A DNA stretch of 64,000 nucleotides from Legionella feeleii (lineage in GTDB: Bacteria; Pseudomonadota; Gammaproteobacteria; Legionellales; Legionellaceae): positions 20,657 through 84,656 of the forward strand of contig NZ_LNYB01000014.1 in the NCBI RefSeq assembly GCF_001467625.1. The letters run 5' to 3'. Each line of letters opens with the position of its first letter. Position 1 is the stretch's first letter. Below, in pieces: positions 47,072 through 56,809 of the stretch. Position numbers and translations under genes: made by a program. Below the pieces are notes generated by a model. It made no database searches. It was not told the origin of the DNA and was given only the letters and a program-made list of their open reading frames with translations.

Positions 47072-47635
47072 ATGCATAATATGAAATTAACTCATGCCAT
47101 CAAAGCCGCTTTCGAGAGAGTTTTAGGCCAACAACCCATTGAGATGAAAGACAATGAAGAGAGCCCGGTTTTTGAGATAGCGTTTAAAGACGACATCGAT
47201 AAACAGGCTCTGGAAAAAGAATTTAAAGCGCTAAAAGAAAATTACACGATTAAGCACAACGTCTTATCTATCAATAAAAACGCCGTAGAGCAATTCAATG
47301 CAATCATTGCTCAAGAGAATGCAAATAGGATTAAGGAATTAACCCATAAGAAATATGAACTGGTATTAAGTCATTATTTCGGCAAAGTTTCGGGAATAAC
47401 GGAGAAGGACTCATTACTTCATATCACGTTTGAAAATTCTGTTGATAAAGAAAAGGTACGGAGTTTATTCACTACTGATGATCAAAGTAATCAAAATCAT
47501 TTGGTTATTGGTCCAGGTGATCTTAACGATTTTAATCGTCAAATTGATGAATTACTCCTGATGCTTGCTGAAAACCATGTGAATGCGTTGGATGAGGCGA
47601 AGCACCATAATTATTCTCCCAGTATGTTTCGGTAA
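47072..47635 (+). CDS. Small soluble protein with an internal duplication
   Basis: 187 residues; ATG 47081 is an equally possible start. No signal or membrane segment. Residues ~33-79 and ~116-158 appear to be copies of one unit: hydrophobic strand FEIAF / LHITF, then D-x-(I/V)-D-K, then a charged helix, then (V-L-S-I / L-V-I-G) and a final helix (EQFNAII / NDFNRQI). I do not recognise the fold or the function. Confidence 0.65.
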   Translation: MHNMKLTHAIKAAFERVLGQQPIEMKDNEESPVFEIAFKDDIDKQALEKEFKALKENYTIKHNVLSINKNAVEQFNAIIAQENANRIKELTHKKYELVLSHYFGKVSGITEKDSLLHITFENSVDKEKVRSLFTTDDQSNQNHLVIGPGDLNDFNRQIDELLLMLAENHVNALDEAKHHNYSPSMFR

Positions 47636-47647
47636 ATGAGAGGGTAA

Positions 47648-48274
47648 TTATCGTCTGACAGCGTCGACGAGTTTCATCATCTCCTCATCACTAAAAAAAT
47701 CTGCCAGGGGGAGAGGGAATTTATTTTTTAGAATGTCGCTAAAGATCAGGAAATGCTTTTCGAAGAAAATAGACTCCAGGTAGTTAACGATTCTATTTTT
47801 GAAAAGATTATTGGGATATTTATTCTTTTTAAATTTTTTGAGATCGACAATTTTTTCATTTTTGCTATCGTCTTGCTCTATGGTATTGGTTTGTTTAGTG
47901 AGTAAATGGTTATAGAGTGCCTCTACTTTTTTACTGGCGACGGTATCCATCTTTAAATATTGGGTGACGGTTTTAAGAAAAAACAACTCTTTATACTCAG
48001 GCGTCTGTTTGCAAATGTACTCCTGGGACCATTGAACGTTGAGTGCAGACGCTGCTGCTTCTAATAGAAATCCTCCACACCATTCCGGCACATCGCGTTT
48101 GGTTTGATTCTCTTTGCGCCAGATTAACTCCAGACTTTTAGCCAGGGCAAACGTGAGATCATTAACCAGGGTTTCGGTATTGGCTTGAAATGAATAGTCA
48201 GGATACCGTTGTTTGGCATGCGATACCCAGCGATTAAACAAAAAGGGAGCAGCCCTTTTTATTTTAAAGACCAT
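47648..48274 (-). CDS. Unknown helical protein
   Basis: 208 residues, no signal peptide. Aromatic- and Lys-rich, mostly helical, with a basic middle (VDLKKFKKNKYPNN). No motif recognised. It converges with the duplicated-domain gene at 47072, with 12 bases between stops. The start follows the only reasonable ATG, but the ribosome site is weak. Confidence 0.6.
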   Translation of the reverse strand: MVFKIKRAAPFLFNRWVSHAKQRYPDYSFQANTETLVNDLTFALAKSLELIWRKENQTKRDVPEWCGGFLLEAAASALNVQWSQEYICKQTPEYKELFFLKTVTQYLKMDTVASKKVEALYNHLLTKQTNTIEQDDSKNEKIVDLKKFKKNKYPNNLFKNRIVNYLESIFFEKHFLIFSDILKNKFPLPLADFFSDEEMMKLVDAVRR

Positions 48275-48385
48275 TGCTGATTCAATAACCGCTTTAAAAT
48301 AAATGGAATTTTTGTCTATTTCTAAATCCTCTTTTCACTTCTATCCAGCGAATGGAGTGCCCTGTGTTACCACAAGCTTGTGATT

Positions 48386-48967
48386 CTAGCTGAATTCTCT
48401 AGCCATGATTGCAAAGGCAATCGGGGTTATGATTATAACCCAGGCGACGATTCCTCGATAAATGTTTATTTCACCATGAGTAATAGTAAATTTTTCCGTT
48501 TTATCCCAGCTTGTGATTCTATTTTTGCTTAAGCCACTATGGGCTGAAATGAGCGTAAACAGGTTAATAAAGGGAATACCCATAGCTAAGCCAAAAAACC
48601 AAACTTTTATACTTCTTTTAAAGGCATGGGGCAAAGTGGGTTTTTGTCCGTCATTGGCTGTGATTTGAATCCTTAACAGCCATTTCCCGAAAGTGGTACC
48701 CAGGGTAATTAATAAGAGAGTTTCTACGAAAATCCAGGCAACTAAGGATAAAAAACCAAAAATTGTTCCATTGATTGCCTCCATGAATGTGGGCGCAAGG
48801 AATACTAAAATCCAGCCGAAAAGGATAGTGAATAGAGTATTGTCGATGATTCTTGCCATAAAACGTGTCCATGGCCTTACCGCGCTATACTCCGTCTCTT
48901 CTTTAGATCCTGATGATTGGTCCCAATCAACGTAGACATCATGAAGCTGTCCTTCACCCTTAGGCAT
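48386..48967 (-). CDS. RDD-family membrane protein
   Basis: 193 residues. RPWTRFMARIIDNTLFTILF is the RDD motif region (R..D at the first membrane helix), followed by FGFLSLVAWIFVETLLLITL, then GTTFGKWLLRIQITANDG, then a third hydrophobic segment, as in RDD proteins. Four membrane segments in all, the last at the C-terminus. Substrate unknown; some RDD proteins act in ion exchange. AAGGATC lies before the ATG. Confidence 0.88.
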   Translation of the reverse strand: MPKGEGQLHDVYVDWDQSSGSKEETEYSAVRPWTRFMARIIDNTLFTILFGWILVFLAPTFMEAINGTIFGFLSLVAWIFVETLLLITLGTTFGKWLLRIQITANDGQKPTLPHAFKRSIKVWFFGLAMGIPFINLFTLISAHSGLSKNRITSWDKTEKFTITHGEINIYRGIVAWVIIITPIAFAIMAREFS

Positions 48968-49096
48968 TTTAATGATCCTTATTCAAATTATTCAGAAGGC
49001 TTACTTCATTATGTTAAATCATAAGTAAAAGACGGGGCTACCCTGTGTATCATTTATTCCATAAACTTGAGATAAAATCCGGATTGAGGGACTTCG

Positions 49097-49702
49097 ATGA
49101 CCAGTTTAAATGAACCAATAATCCTGCGGGACGATTACTGCACCTTAAGGCCGTTATGCCATGAGTATCACGATGATTTAGTAGAGGCAGTTAACGATGG
49201 AGAGTTATGGAAACTCTGGTTTACCTTTGTGCCGGAGCCCCGGAAAATGCGGGAAAATATTGATTTGCGGTTAAAAATGCAGGCTGACGGGACGATGTTG
49301 CCCTTTGCTGTTATCAATAATCAAACCCAAAAAGCAATTGGAATGACAACTTACTTAAATATTGATCATGGTAATAATCGTTTGGAAATAGGGGGAACCT
49401 GGTATAGTAAAACGGTGCAACGTACAGGTCTTAATACTGAGTGCAAACTGTTAATGCTAAACCATGCGTTTGAATCCCTAAATTGCATTGCTGTGGAGTT
49501 TCGTACCCATGCTCTTAACCGCCAAAGTCAACGGGGTATCGAACGTCTGGGAGCCAAGTTGGATGGTATTTTGCGCAATCACATGGTGATGCCTAATGGT
49601 ACTTTACGAGATACCTATGTTTACAGCATTATTGCAAGCGAATGGCCTGCTGTGAAAGCGCAGTTGGCGTTTTTAAAATATCAACGTTACCTGATGGATT
49701 AA
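49097..49702 (+). CDS. RimJ/RimL-type N-acetyltransferase
   Basis: 201 residues. LRPLCHEYHDDLVEA at the start, RLEIGGTWYSKTVQRTGLNT (motif A region) and HALNRQSQRGIERLGAKLDG (motif B) match the RimJ/RimL group, which acetylates protein N-termini or small molecules. GAGGG precedes the ATG. The stop is 10 bases before the PgeF start, so the two genes are probably co-transcribed and translationally coupled. Confidence 0.9.
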   Translation: MTSLNEPIILRDDYCTLRPLCHEYHDDLVEAVNDGELWKLWFTFVPEPRKMRENIDLRLKMQADGTMLPFAVINNQTQKAIGMTTYLNIDHGNNRLEIGGTWYSKTVQRTGLNTECKLLMLNHAFESLNCIAVEFRTHALNRQSQRGIERLGAKLDGILRNHMVMPNGTLRDTYVYSIIASEWPAVKAQLAFLKYQRYLMD

Positions 49703-49712
49703 AGGACTCATT

Positions 49713-50516
49713 TTGACATTTAAGCACGATCAAAAGAACGATAACACGCTTGAAGCGCTGCATGAGCCAACGTTAAAGCAATTATCCTCAATTAAACATG
49801 CCTTTTTTACGCGACGCGGCGGAGTGAGCGAAGGGAGATATTCTTCTCTAAACTGTGCTTATGGCAGTGATGATGAACCTGGAAGAGTGGAGGAAAATAG
49901 GAGAAGAATTACTACATTTTTAGGATATCCTCTCACCTCATTGGTAACCGTAAAAAATGTTCATGGTAATAAGGCAGTGATTGTTAATGAGCATTGGCCA
50001 GAGAATGAGACAATCGAAGCAGATGCAATGGTAACAAAGCAGAAAAATATCCTTTTGGGTTCAGATAGTGCGGATTGCCCTATTGTTTTATTCGCTGATG
50101 AGCAAGCAGGTGTAATTGGGCTCGCCCATGCCGGATGGCGAGGCGCCAAAGCGGGCGTGTTACAATCAACCATCCATAAAATGGAAGAGCTGGGTGCAAG
50201 CCCCAAGAGGGTTGTGGCTGCTATCAGTCCGTGTATTGCCCAGGCTTCCTATGAAGTCAGTCACGATTTTTATGAGGCATTTATTCAGGACAACCAGGAC
50301 AATTTACGTTATTTCAAAAGCGCTGAGAAATTAAATCATTTCCTCTTTGATTTACCGGGGTTTGTCGAAAGATGCTTGGTCAACTTGCATTTAAAATCGA
50401 TTGGACAGATGGGCATCGATACCTATACTGATAAAAGATTTTTTAGCTGCAGGCGTGCCTATCATGCAGGAGAGGATGATTTTGGAGGGAATTTTTCCTG
50501 CATCTTATTGAAATAA
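49713..50516 (+). CDS. pgeF: Peptidoglycan editing factor PgeF (laccase-domain, YfiH family)
   Basis: 267 residues from TTG 49713, supported by AAAGGA seven bases upstream. The multicopper-oxidase-like fold of this family binds zinc through a His-Cys-His set: VHGNKA, DSADCPIVLF and AHAGWRG are all present, plus AISPCI and the C-terminal FSCRRAYH. Family members have been assigned both muropeptide-editing and purine-nucleoside phosphorylase/deaminase activity. Downstream member of an apparent GNAT-pgeF operon. Confidence 0.93.
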   Translation: MTFKHDQKNDNTLEALHEPTLKQLSSIKHAFFTRRGGVSEGRYSSLNCAYGSDDEPGRVEENRRRITTFLGYPLTSLVTVKNVHGNKAVIVNEHWPENETIEADAMVTKQKNILLGSDSADCPIVLFADEQAGVIGLAHAGWRGAKAGVLQSTIHKMEELGASPKRVVAAISPCIAQASYEVSHDFYEAFIQDNQDNLRYFKSAEKLNHFLFDLPGFVERCLVNLHLKSIGQMGIDTYTDKRFFSCRRAYHAGEDDFGGNFSCILLK

Positions 50517-50595
50517 AAGCGGGTTTGAACTGAATATCATTGCGTTCAGAAACTGGCTTTTATTGAGTGTAACCCTGGTAAGGAGAAAGGCGGTT

Positions 50596-50973
50596 TTACA
50601 TATCCTGTGGCTGTGGCCCCCGTGGCCCTGCTCTCAGTATCTCGATTTTGTTATCAATTAATTCATCAACGCCAATTTTGTTTTGTGTTTGAAATTTATA
50701 ATCCACGGATGGATTTTGGAAAAACTGAGGCTTCTTTTTATCCTGAACGCCTAAATCTGGTGTGAGCAAGTCTCTAATCTCATTAGCCGACTTAAAATTA
50801 GAAATATGTACATAGAGATCACAATCAGACACTGTTTGTCCTGTAGAGTTTCTGTAGTCAATGTTTCTTTTACATAAAGCATTCTCTAAATAGTCTTTAT
50901 CTCTCGCTTGTTCTTCAGGTGTGCCTGTCAGAGTGAATTGCACCCAATCATTTAAAAGGTTGATACGGATCAT
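50596..50973 (-). CDS. Unknown small protein
   Basis: 125 residues, hydrophilic, no signal peptide. It begins MIRINLLNDWVQFTLTGTPE and ends in a Pro/Gly-rich tail (RAGPRGPQPQDM). The first ~75 residues may form a compact alpha/beta domain. Family unknown. GGAA lies before the ATG. It converges with pgeF. Confidence 0.6.
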   Translation of the reverse strand: MIRINLLNDWVQFTLTGTPEEQARDKDYLENALCKRNIDYRNSTGQTVSDCDLYVHISNFKSANEIRDLLTPDLGVQDKKKPQFFQNPSVDYKFQTQNKIGVDELIDNKIEILRAGPRGPQPQDM

Positions 50974-51241
50974 AAGGGTTCCAAGTAGAGCATTGTTTGA
51001 TTAATTATAGAGCACGGTGTTCTTTTGTGCGCATAAGTGGTAGCAGGACAGTTTTTATCGGTATTGACCTGGTTATTCAGTTTGGCAAGGGTTGTTTGCA
51101 AAGGTGAGGTCAATGAGCCAGGTTTGTTTCCACTGTTCTGCCTCTACTCCCACGTCTAGTTGCATGCCAGTTGCCGGAGACGTCATCATCCAATCATCAT
51201 GAGTTGGATATGTTCTAATTTTGAGTATCAAGTGAGATGAA

Positions 51242-51826
51242 CTAGCGTTTTGAAGTTGGCAGACTCTGGTTTTTCCGGGTTTTTTTTAAGTAATAGAATA
51301 AGGGAAGAAACAGGGGGATAAGTAATAAACCCATAGTAACCTTTGCAGGATTCAGAGAGTATTTCCATTGATAATAACTTAGGTTTGGTGCTGATTGAGG
51401 ATTATAGGCTTCGTATGTCAACATGGCGAGCAAGGTCGTAAATTGGCTATGAATATAGTTCCAGTTGTTCCACAGGATTGCAGTTGCAATACAGATTAAT
51501 CCTCCAATCAGGATAAAGATAATATTGGTTTTTCCCTGGCTGCTCTCAGGGCTAAGATTATTGAAAGCATAATAAAAACCACCGAGCATGATCATGAGGC
51601 TTAAACAGAATAATACATGGATGATTGGATTTTGCAGCAAACCAAGATAGCCAATTTGATTCGGATCGATTTGACTGAGTGTTGCTTGAGACGGCGTTGT
51701 AAATAGTAAAGCAATACGGAAAAAGCCAAGAAACAGAACGACCGCTAGTACAGTAAATGTCCTCTTTTCCATGAAGGTAGCTCGTATAGGCCAATAAATT
51801 AAAGTATATGCAAAAAGCATAGGCAC
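51242..51826 (-). CDS. Multi-span membrane protein, unknown function
   Basis: 194 residues from GTG 51826 (ATG 51820 or 51772 possible). Four to five hydrophobic segments: FTVLAVVLFLGFFRIALLF, NPIIHVLFCLSLMIMLGGFYY, IIFILIGGLICIATAILW, and VTMGLLLIPLFLPLFYYL, ending with a basic tail. No family recognised. It begins about 20 bases after the stop of the nitrilase-like gene on the same strand. Confidence 0.65.
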   Translation of the reverse strand: MPMLFAYTLIYWPIRATFMEKRTFTVLAVVLFLGFFRIALLFTTPSQATLSQIDPNQIGYLGLLQNPIIHVLFCLSLMIMLGGFYYAFNNLSPESSQGKTNIIFILIGGLICIATAILWNNWNYIHSQFTTLLAMLTYEAYNPQSAPNLSYYQWKYSLNPAKVTMGLLLIPLFLPLFYYLKKTRKNQSLPTSKR

Positions 51827-51845
51827 GGAGAAGGCCTTATCCGCT

Positions 51846-53846
51846 TTATATTAAGGTCCTAAAAAGCCGTCGCTTTTCTACTGCCTCGCTTCGTGCTGCT
51901 TTATGAGTAGTAACAAATCGAGGGTAGGCTTCAATTGTAGTAGCGTGGTTTTTAAAAGGGCGCTTTAATTCCCCGATCTCTTTTGCGGCACCGCTAAAAA
52001 ATAAACTATAAGGATTGCCGTCGTAATAAAGAGGACTTTCCGAGCTTCTTGTGGCAGAACAAGGGAAAGATTTTTCTGTCTCTTTGGGCTTATCATGGGG
52101 GATGGCTGAATCTTGCCAACCTGGGGATGAGAGTATGCCTGTAGTATCGGGTGTTGATGAGCGACTTGCTCGATGCACTGAACTACCCGTTAATCCTGCA
52201 CTCAACCAAAGTTCGGCGTCATCGAAATCTGAACCAGAGTCATCGGTTATACTAGATGTGGACGGATCATCGGTAGCGGATGCTGTAGAATCATTCAAGC
52301 TTGTTGATTCATGGAGCAGTGCCGCTACCCAATGTTCGGCATTACCTGGATCTATCGTTGTAGAATCATCTGTTGTATCTGATGTTGATACATTATCCCT
52401 GTTAGCGGGTATTGTAGAATCTTCCACGCCCGCTGCTTCATCCGGCAGATCAGTCAGTAGTATCTCTACCCAATGTTCGGCATCACTTAGCTCCAGCGTA
52501 GTGGAGTCCTCTGTTGTACTTGATGTTGATGCCCCGTCCTGTGTGGCTGGTTCATCCAGCAGATCAGTCAGTAGTGCCTCTACCCAATGTTCGGCATCAC
52601 TTAGATCTTGCGTAGCAGAATCCTCTGTTGATGTTGAAGCAGAGCTATCGATACTTGGTATGGTAGAAGCACCGGCAATGGCTGTTTCATTCAACCGGTT
52701 AGATAAAGAAAAAAGGAAGCTATCTACCCGGGTTTGATATTGTTGCTGCATTTCTTGACTCATCGTTATTCCCAGAGCTGCAAGCGATCGGATTCGTTTC
52801 TGGAAAAACAGAGTTATGGGAGGGTGTGCGATTGTCTCTTCCAAAATAGTCTGTCCAGGTATCGTTGTACTAAGATAGCGTAATACACGTTTTCTATAAG
52901 GTATTTCCAGATAGGTTGGTGGGAAGATTGTGAGGTCAATACAATCGCCAAATGGGGAAACGATGTGAAGCGTTTCATTAGGAAACAATCTATCCACACC
53001 TTTATAGTTTGTATCTGCTTGGGTCAATGAAGCAAAAATATTTTTTCTAATAGGGGCAATGGTATGAGAAGTGATTACCTGACTCATATAAAGTGGAATC
53101 TTTACACCCCGTAGTTGTAATTGCGCTAGCAAACCCATTAAATTTTTTTCAGCAATTCTTTCCTTATGATCCAGGCAAATATCTATAAGAGTGATAAAGG
53201 ATTCGCCTTCAGCAGTTATTATCTTTAATGCACTCTCAAATTGATGAATATCCATCGTGCCTACTTCTGTATCCCTTAAAACGATTGTGGGACAGAAACT
53301 GGATCCGTATTCATCCCCACGTAAAGGCAAGGAATCCCCAGCTTTGTTGACATAATGGAAATCAACGGCAGAGTAATTTTTTTTGGCGAAATGGTTGATA
53401 ATCGGTCTTTCAGTCGCTGATCTTGCTGATTGAACGTATAAGGCACAATTATGGACACTGGTATCGGGCCAATAAACAGGGATGGTTGCTAATAAAAGAT
53501 GGATATTGGGTGGTAGTTTAGAAGCAATGCCATGGATTCTTTTAATAAGTAATTTATATTCATCCAGGCTTAAAGGAGTATCTTTGGTATAGAGGCTAAA
53601 TTCATTCATGCTTAAGCGAGTTATTAAAACATCGGCTGTTGTATTTTTTAGTTTTCCATGTGCTGTATTTGCTTGAGCCGCAAGATTTTCTATATGAGCG
53701 GCCATACGAGTTACCCTATCGTCAGTACTCGAATTGGTGTCTCTAATATACCAGGCCGTACCTCTCAATTCTTTTGCCTTTGATTGTAGGATTTCCCCGT
53801 TATTGTTTATTGCAATTATTTCTTGAATTTGAATAGGTTTACCCAT
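51846..53846 (-). CDS. Nitrilase-fold-like protein with acidic Ser/Thr tandem repeats (effector candidate)
   Basis: 666 residues from ATG 53846 (AGGG upstream; an adjacent TTG is in frame). No signal peptide. Residues 1-~330 fit a carbon-nitrogen hydrolase outline: VLITRLSMNEFSLY (Glu82), NHFAKKNYSAVDF (Lys155/156) and LIDICLDH (Cys224), in the order and context of the Glu-Lys-Cys triad. Residues ~400-555 hold four repeats of about 40-45 residues, each with (S)DAEHWV-x-x-LLTDL or a variant, joined by acidic Ser/Thr linkers. A basic tail follows. Amide or nitrile hydrolysis is an inference. Confidence 0.75.
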   Translation of the reverse strand: MGKPIQIQEIIAINNNGEILQSKAKELRGTAWYIRDTNSSTDDRVTRMAAHIENLAAQANTAHGKLKNTTADVLITRLSMNEFSLYTKDTPLSLDEYKLLIKRIHGIASKLPPNIHLLLATIPVYWPDTSVHNCALYVQSARSATERPIINHFAKKNYSAVDFHYVNKAGDSLPLRGDEYGSSFCPTIVLRDTEVGTMDIHQFESALKIITAEGESFITLIDICLDHKERIAEKNLMGLLAQLQLRGVKIPLYMSQVITSHTIAPIRKNIFASLTQADTNYKGVDRLFPNETLHIVSPFGDCIDLTIFPPTYLEIPYRKRVLRYLSTTIPGQTILEETIAHPPITLFFQKRIRSLAALGITMSQEMQQQYQTRVDSFLFSLSNRLNETAIAGASTIPSIDSSASTSTEDSATQDLSDAEHWVEALLTDLLDEPATQDGASTSSTTEDSTTLELSDAEHWVEILLTDLPDEAAGVEDSTIPANRDNVSTSDTTDDSTTIDPGNAEHWVAALLHESTSLNDSTASATDDPSTSSITDDSGSDFDDAELWLSAGLTGSSVHRASRSSTPDTTGILSSPGWQDSAIPHDKPKETEKSFPCSATRSSESPLYYDGNPYSLFFSGAAKEIGELKRPFKNHATTIEAYPRFVTTHKAARSEAVEKRRLFRTLI

Positions 53847-53972
53847 CAAAGCGCCCTAACCGCACAATTAAATTGTGCCATTTTAAATCAATTTTATTAA
53901 GAAAAGATTAAATTGAATAAAATTGAATGAATTATATGGATAAAAGAAGGTGGAATTACAACATGTCACAAT

Positions 53973-54983
53973 TTATTCAATTTGCTCGCTGTACGGAATA
54001 AGGAAAAGAATATTTAAATTCTGAGAAGGTATAAAATTTTTTTTCTTTATTTGTAATTGAGTCGCTGAAATTTGTTTTGCTTCTTTTTTTCCACAAAAGC
54101 TGAGTAGATTTTTCTTGTCACCTTTATCAATTGTTAGTGTAAAACTCTGAATCGGTCCTGCCCAGTTGGCGCCGGTTTTGAGAATATAAGCCAGCCGTCC
54201 TTCAGTGTAAGGCGGTGTACTGTCTTTGGTTTTGGGGGTCAGACTTTTCTGTAAATGTTCACTGATGCAGTATATTGCAACAAATTCTTTATACCATTTT
54301 TCATGGATTGCATACGAAGTGCCTATACTGGTGCCTGCTGATGAGCCAACCACAGGTTGGTATTCATGTTCAATAATAATTGCTTGCCTGGGAGGAAAAA
54401 TTTGCTCCCAAGTATAAGTGGTTTTCAAGTCCCATGAAGGTTGCGGTTCCTTTCTCATTCCCTTGCCATCGTCGAATTCCTCAAGCCAAATGAGGCCCAG
54501 TGATTCTAATGCGGGCCATTGCTGTTTGGGAATAGCCAATAATGCTTTTCTGGTTTGACTGTATTCAGGTGATAAAGGAAGTTTGTATTTTTTGAGTATA
54601 GCGGTTTGGTCTTTATTTTTAACCAGGGCTTTTTGGTGGATGGACATTTTAATCGGTTGGTTATTGACGCGAGTGACGAAACCTACTGGATTGGCTGGAT
54701 CATCGACTGGTAAAACTGCAAATAGCCTATCATAGCGGTAGCTTTTAATTAAGGGTAAAGGAAAGGCTACCAAGGCCTTAATAGGTTTATCCGATTTATT
54801 AAAAAAAATATAACGAATGCGTACTTTCTTTAAGGATAAAAAAAGTTCTTCTGATTGTAATTCAATGGACGCGTTTTTAGTGAAAACCAAACCTCCTGAA
54901 GCTAATTCAGCGGTGGAATCGTTTGCACAGGCCATCCCGGAGAGGAGTAGAATTGGGATTAAAAAAATGTTCCTTATCTTCAT
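53973..54983 (-). CDS. DUF4424-family exported protein
   Basis: 336 residues. Signal peptide (MKIRNIFLIPILLLSGMACA), then NDSTAELASGGLVFTKNASI, then RYIFFNKSDKPIKALVAFPL, the conserved start of DUF4424 proteins. Mature protein is mostly beta, probably periplasmic. No activity is known for the family. GAGGATACACG precedes the ATG. Confidence 0.88.
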   Translation of the reverse strand: MKIRNIFLIPILLLSGMACANDSTAELASGGLVFTKNASIELQSEELFLSLKKVRIRYIFFNKSDKPIKALVAFPLPLIKSYRYDRLFAVLPVDDPANPVGFVTRVNNQPIKMSIHQKALVKNKDQTAILKKYKLPLSPEYSQTRKALLAIPKQQWPALESLGLIWLEEFDDGKGMRKEPQPSWDLKTTYTWEQIFPPRQAIIIEHEYQPVVGSSAGTSIGTSYAIHEKWYKEFVAIYCISEHLQKSLTPKTKDSTPPYTEGRLAYILKTGANWAGPIQSFTLTIDKGDKKNLLSFCGKKEAKQISATQLQIKKKNFIPSQNLNILFLIPYSEQIE

Positions 54984-55197
54984 CGTGTATCCTCATAACC
55001 AAAGTGCTAAAGCAATTGAGTATAAGTATGAGCAGTACAAGTCATATAATCCAGTGTAATATTTTTTCAGTTATGCTTGTTCATGAATGACATCAAGACT
55101 GGTAATGAGAAGCTGTCTGAGGAATAGTTCGAATGCGTCTATACAGAGTCCACCTTGATGGACTATATTCATGGTAATTAGTTAGCAAGGGACTATT

Positions 55198-56226
55198 ATG
55201 AGAAGATTTGTTGCAGTATCCGGCCCACTATTTCTCAGTGTAATTAGTATCAGTTATGCAGCCAGTTATGATTGCCAAAAGGCAGGTAGTGCTATAGAGA
55301 AAATGATTTGCAACGAGCAGGAACTCAGTATAAAAGATAGTTATTTGAGTCTTTTATATAACCAGATTGCTAATACAGTCTCAAGTAGCCAATTAACAAA
55401 AAGCCAAAAGCAATGGCTAAAAGAACGAAATCTTTGTCAATCACCATCCTGTCTTGCTAAAGCTTATGATCAACGGATCAATGCGCTACATGCCATGCTG
55501 CCAGCTTCGCAACCTATCCAGAAGCAGATTGCCACCGGGACTTGGCTTGCTGACTATAGCAATCAGTATGGGCAGTCCGTTTTGGAAATTACTGCCGTTG
55601 ACTCAAAGGGGTTCAGTTATAACATTATGGCAAATAACGGTGGTAATACTGGTGAACTGGACAATAAAGCGTTCTTTATTGGTAGTGATGCTCTAACCAT
55701 TGATAAAAATGAAGAAGGCGGTAACCCACCTTGCCAACTGTTATTTCAATTTGTAAATAATAAGCTTGTTGTCACCCAAAATGCGGGTTGTACTTATTAC
55801 GCAGGAAATGGGGTTTTCTTCAGCGGTAATTATGTCAAAAATGGTAAAAAGAAATCCCTTAACCTTGTAGAGCTTGGCTTGCTGGATTCAAAACAACAGG
55901 AAGACCGTTTTAAGAAACTGGTAGGTAATGATTACTCTCAGTTTATATCAGGATGTGGGGGGGCAGGAGATAGTGAGCAAAGTAACGACCCTAAAGCCTC
56001 TGTCCGTTCAGGATTTATACGAGGCATAGGCCCTGGGAACTGTATCATAATGACCAGTGATGAGCTGATTTGGGCTGCTGTTTTAAACTCGGATGAGAGA
56101 AAAGTGTGTTACTTCACGAATGATCCTAATCGTCGTGGTGAATTACCATCAGCCATTCAAGAGTGGATTACCGCAAGAGAAAAAGAAGAGGGTAAGAATA
56201 TAGAAATTATTTTTAAATCGCTCTGA
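55198..56226 (+). CDS. Secreted protein with LprI/DUF1311 N-terminal domain
   Basis: 342 residues. Signal peptide (MRRFVAVSGPLFLSVISISYA), then a lysozyme-inhibitor LprI-like domain (residues 23-~100): YDCQKAGSAIEKMICNEQEL, then LTKSQKQWLKERNLC, with four Cys that pair in this family. The remaining ~240 residues are beta-rich and unlike known families; two more Cys pairs are visible. Probably periplasmic, where it may protect against host lysozyme. AAGGG precedes the ATG. Confidence 0.85.
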   Translation: MRRFVAVSGPLFLSVISISYAASYDCQKAGSAIEKMICNEQELSIKDSYLSLLYNQIANTVSSSQLTKSQKQWLKERNLCQSPSCLAKAYDQRINALHAMLPASQPIQKQIATGTWLADYSNQYGQSVLEITAVDSKGFSYNIMANNGGNTGELDNKAFFIGSDALTIDKNEEGGNPPCQLLFQFVNNKLVVTQNAGCTYYAGNGVFFSGNYVKNGKKKSLNLVELGLLDSKQQEDRFKKLVGNDYSQFISGCGGAGDSEQSNDPKASVRSGFIRGIGPGNCIIMTSDELIWAAVLNSDERKVCYFTNDPNRRGELPSAIQEWITAREKEEGKNIEIIFKSL

Positions 56227-56423
56227 CGAGGCGTTTATCTTTTTACGGGTAATCTCTCTTTAATAATAAGAGTCATCTTGCGGTGATTCTTATTTGCTAG
56301 TAGTTTCCGGGCCCCAGGCCCTCTCCCCCTAACCAGGAGTTCTTTCTTAAGTTGTGAAGAGAAGCACGCTCTGGAGAAATGCTAAATGGTCTATAATTAA
56401 TCATACCTTAGCAAAAGGAGAGA

Positions 56424-56792
56424 ATGATGAGCAAGGAAGAATCCCTACGATTGCAACAACAAACCCAGGATAAGCTTTTAGGAAAAAATTTACTTAATTC
56501 TGTTCAGCCTATGCGAGAATTACTCGAGCTTAATCTTAAAACGCTGCAAAATTTTTCTTATATGAAACCCGAGCAATTAAAAACTCTTAATCGTCCTGAA
56601 GAAATTTTGGATAGAAATGTCTCACTATTGTTTGATAATGGACATAAGGCAATCGATTACTTTGAAGAAGCCTTCCATATCTTGGAAAAGCATCTATTTA
56701 CTCTGAAAGAAGAGGCAGTCAAGCAAACAAAAAAAGAGATTAAACGAACCACACGGGTTTTGCATAAAGGACTGAAAAAACGCGCACACTAA
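56424..56792 (+). CDS. Phasin-like protein
   Basis: 122 residues (ATG 56424 or 56427; AAAGGAG upstream). All-helical, with LELNLKTLQNFSYMKPEQL and ILDRNVSLLFDNGHKAIDYF, matching phasin-family proteins that coat polyhydroxyalkanoate granules, which Legionella accumulates. The C-terminus is strongly basic. It is followed 17 bases later by the ElaB-like gene, so the two form an operon. Confidence 0.75.
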   Translation: MMSKEESLRLQQQTQDKLLGKNLLNSVQPMRELLELNLKTLQNFSYMKPEQLKTLNRPEEILDRNVSLLFDNGHKAIDYFEEAFHILEKHLFTLKEEAVKQTKKEIKRTTRVLHKGLKKRAH

Positions 56793-56809
56793 GGGATTAG
56801 GGAACGCTT

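Noticed and set aside
52051..52737. 228-residue frame opposite the acidic repeats
   Set aside because: It is the antisense of the biased repeat region (Ser/Thr/Asp codons) and has no ribosome site or own domain.
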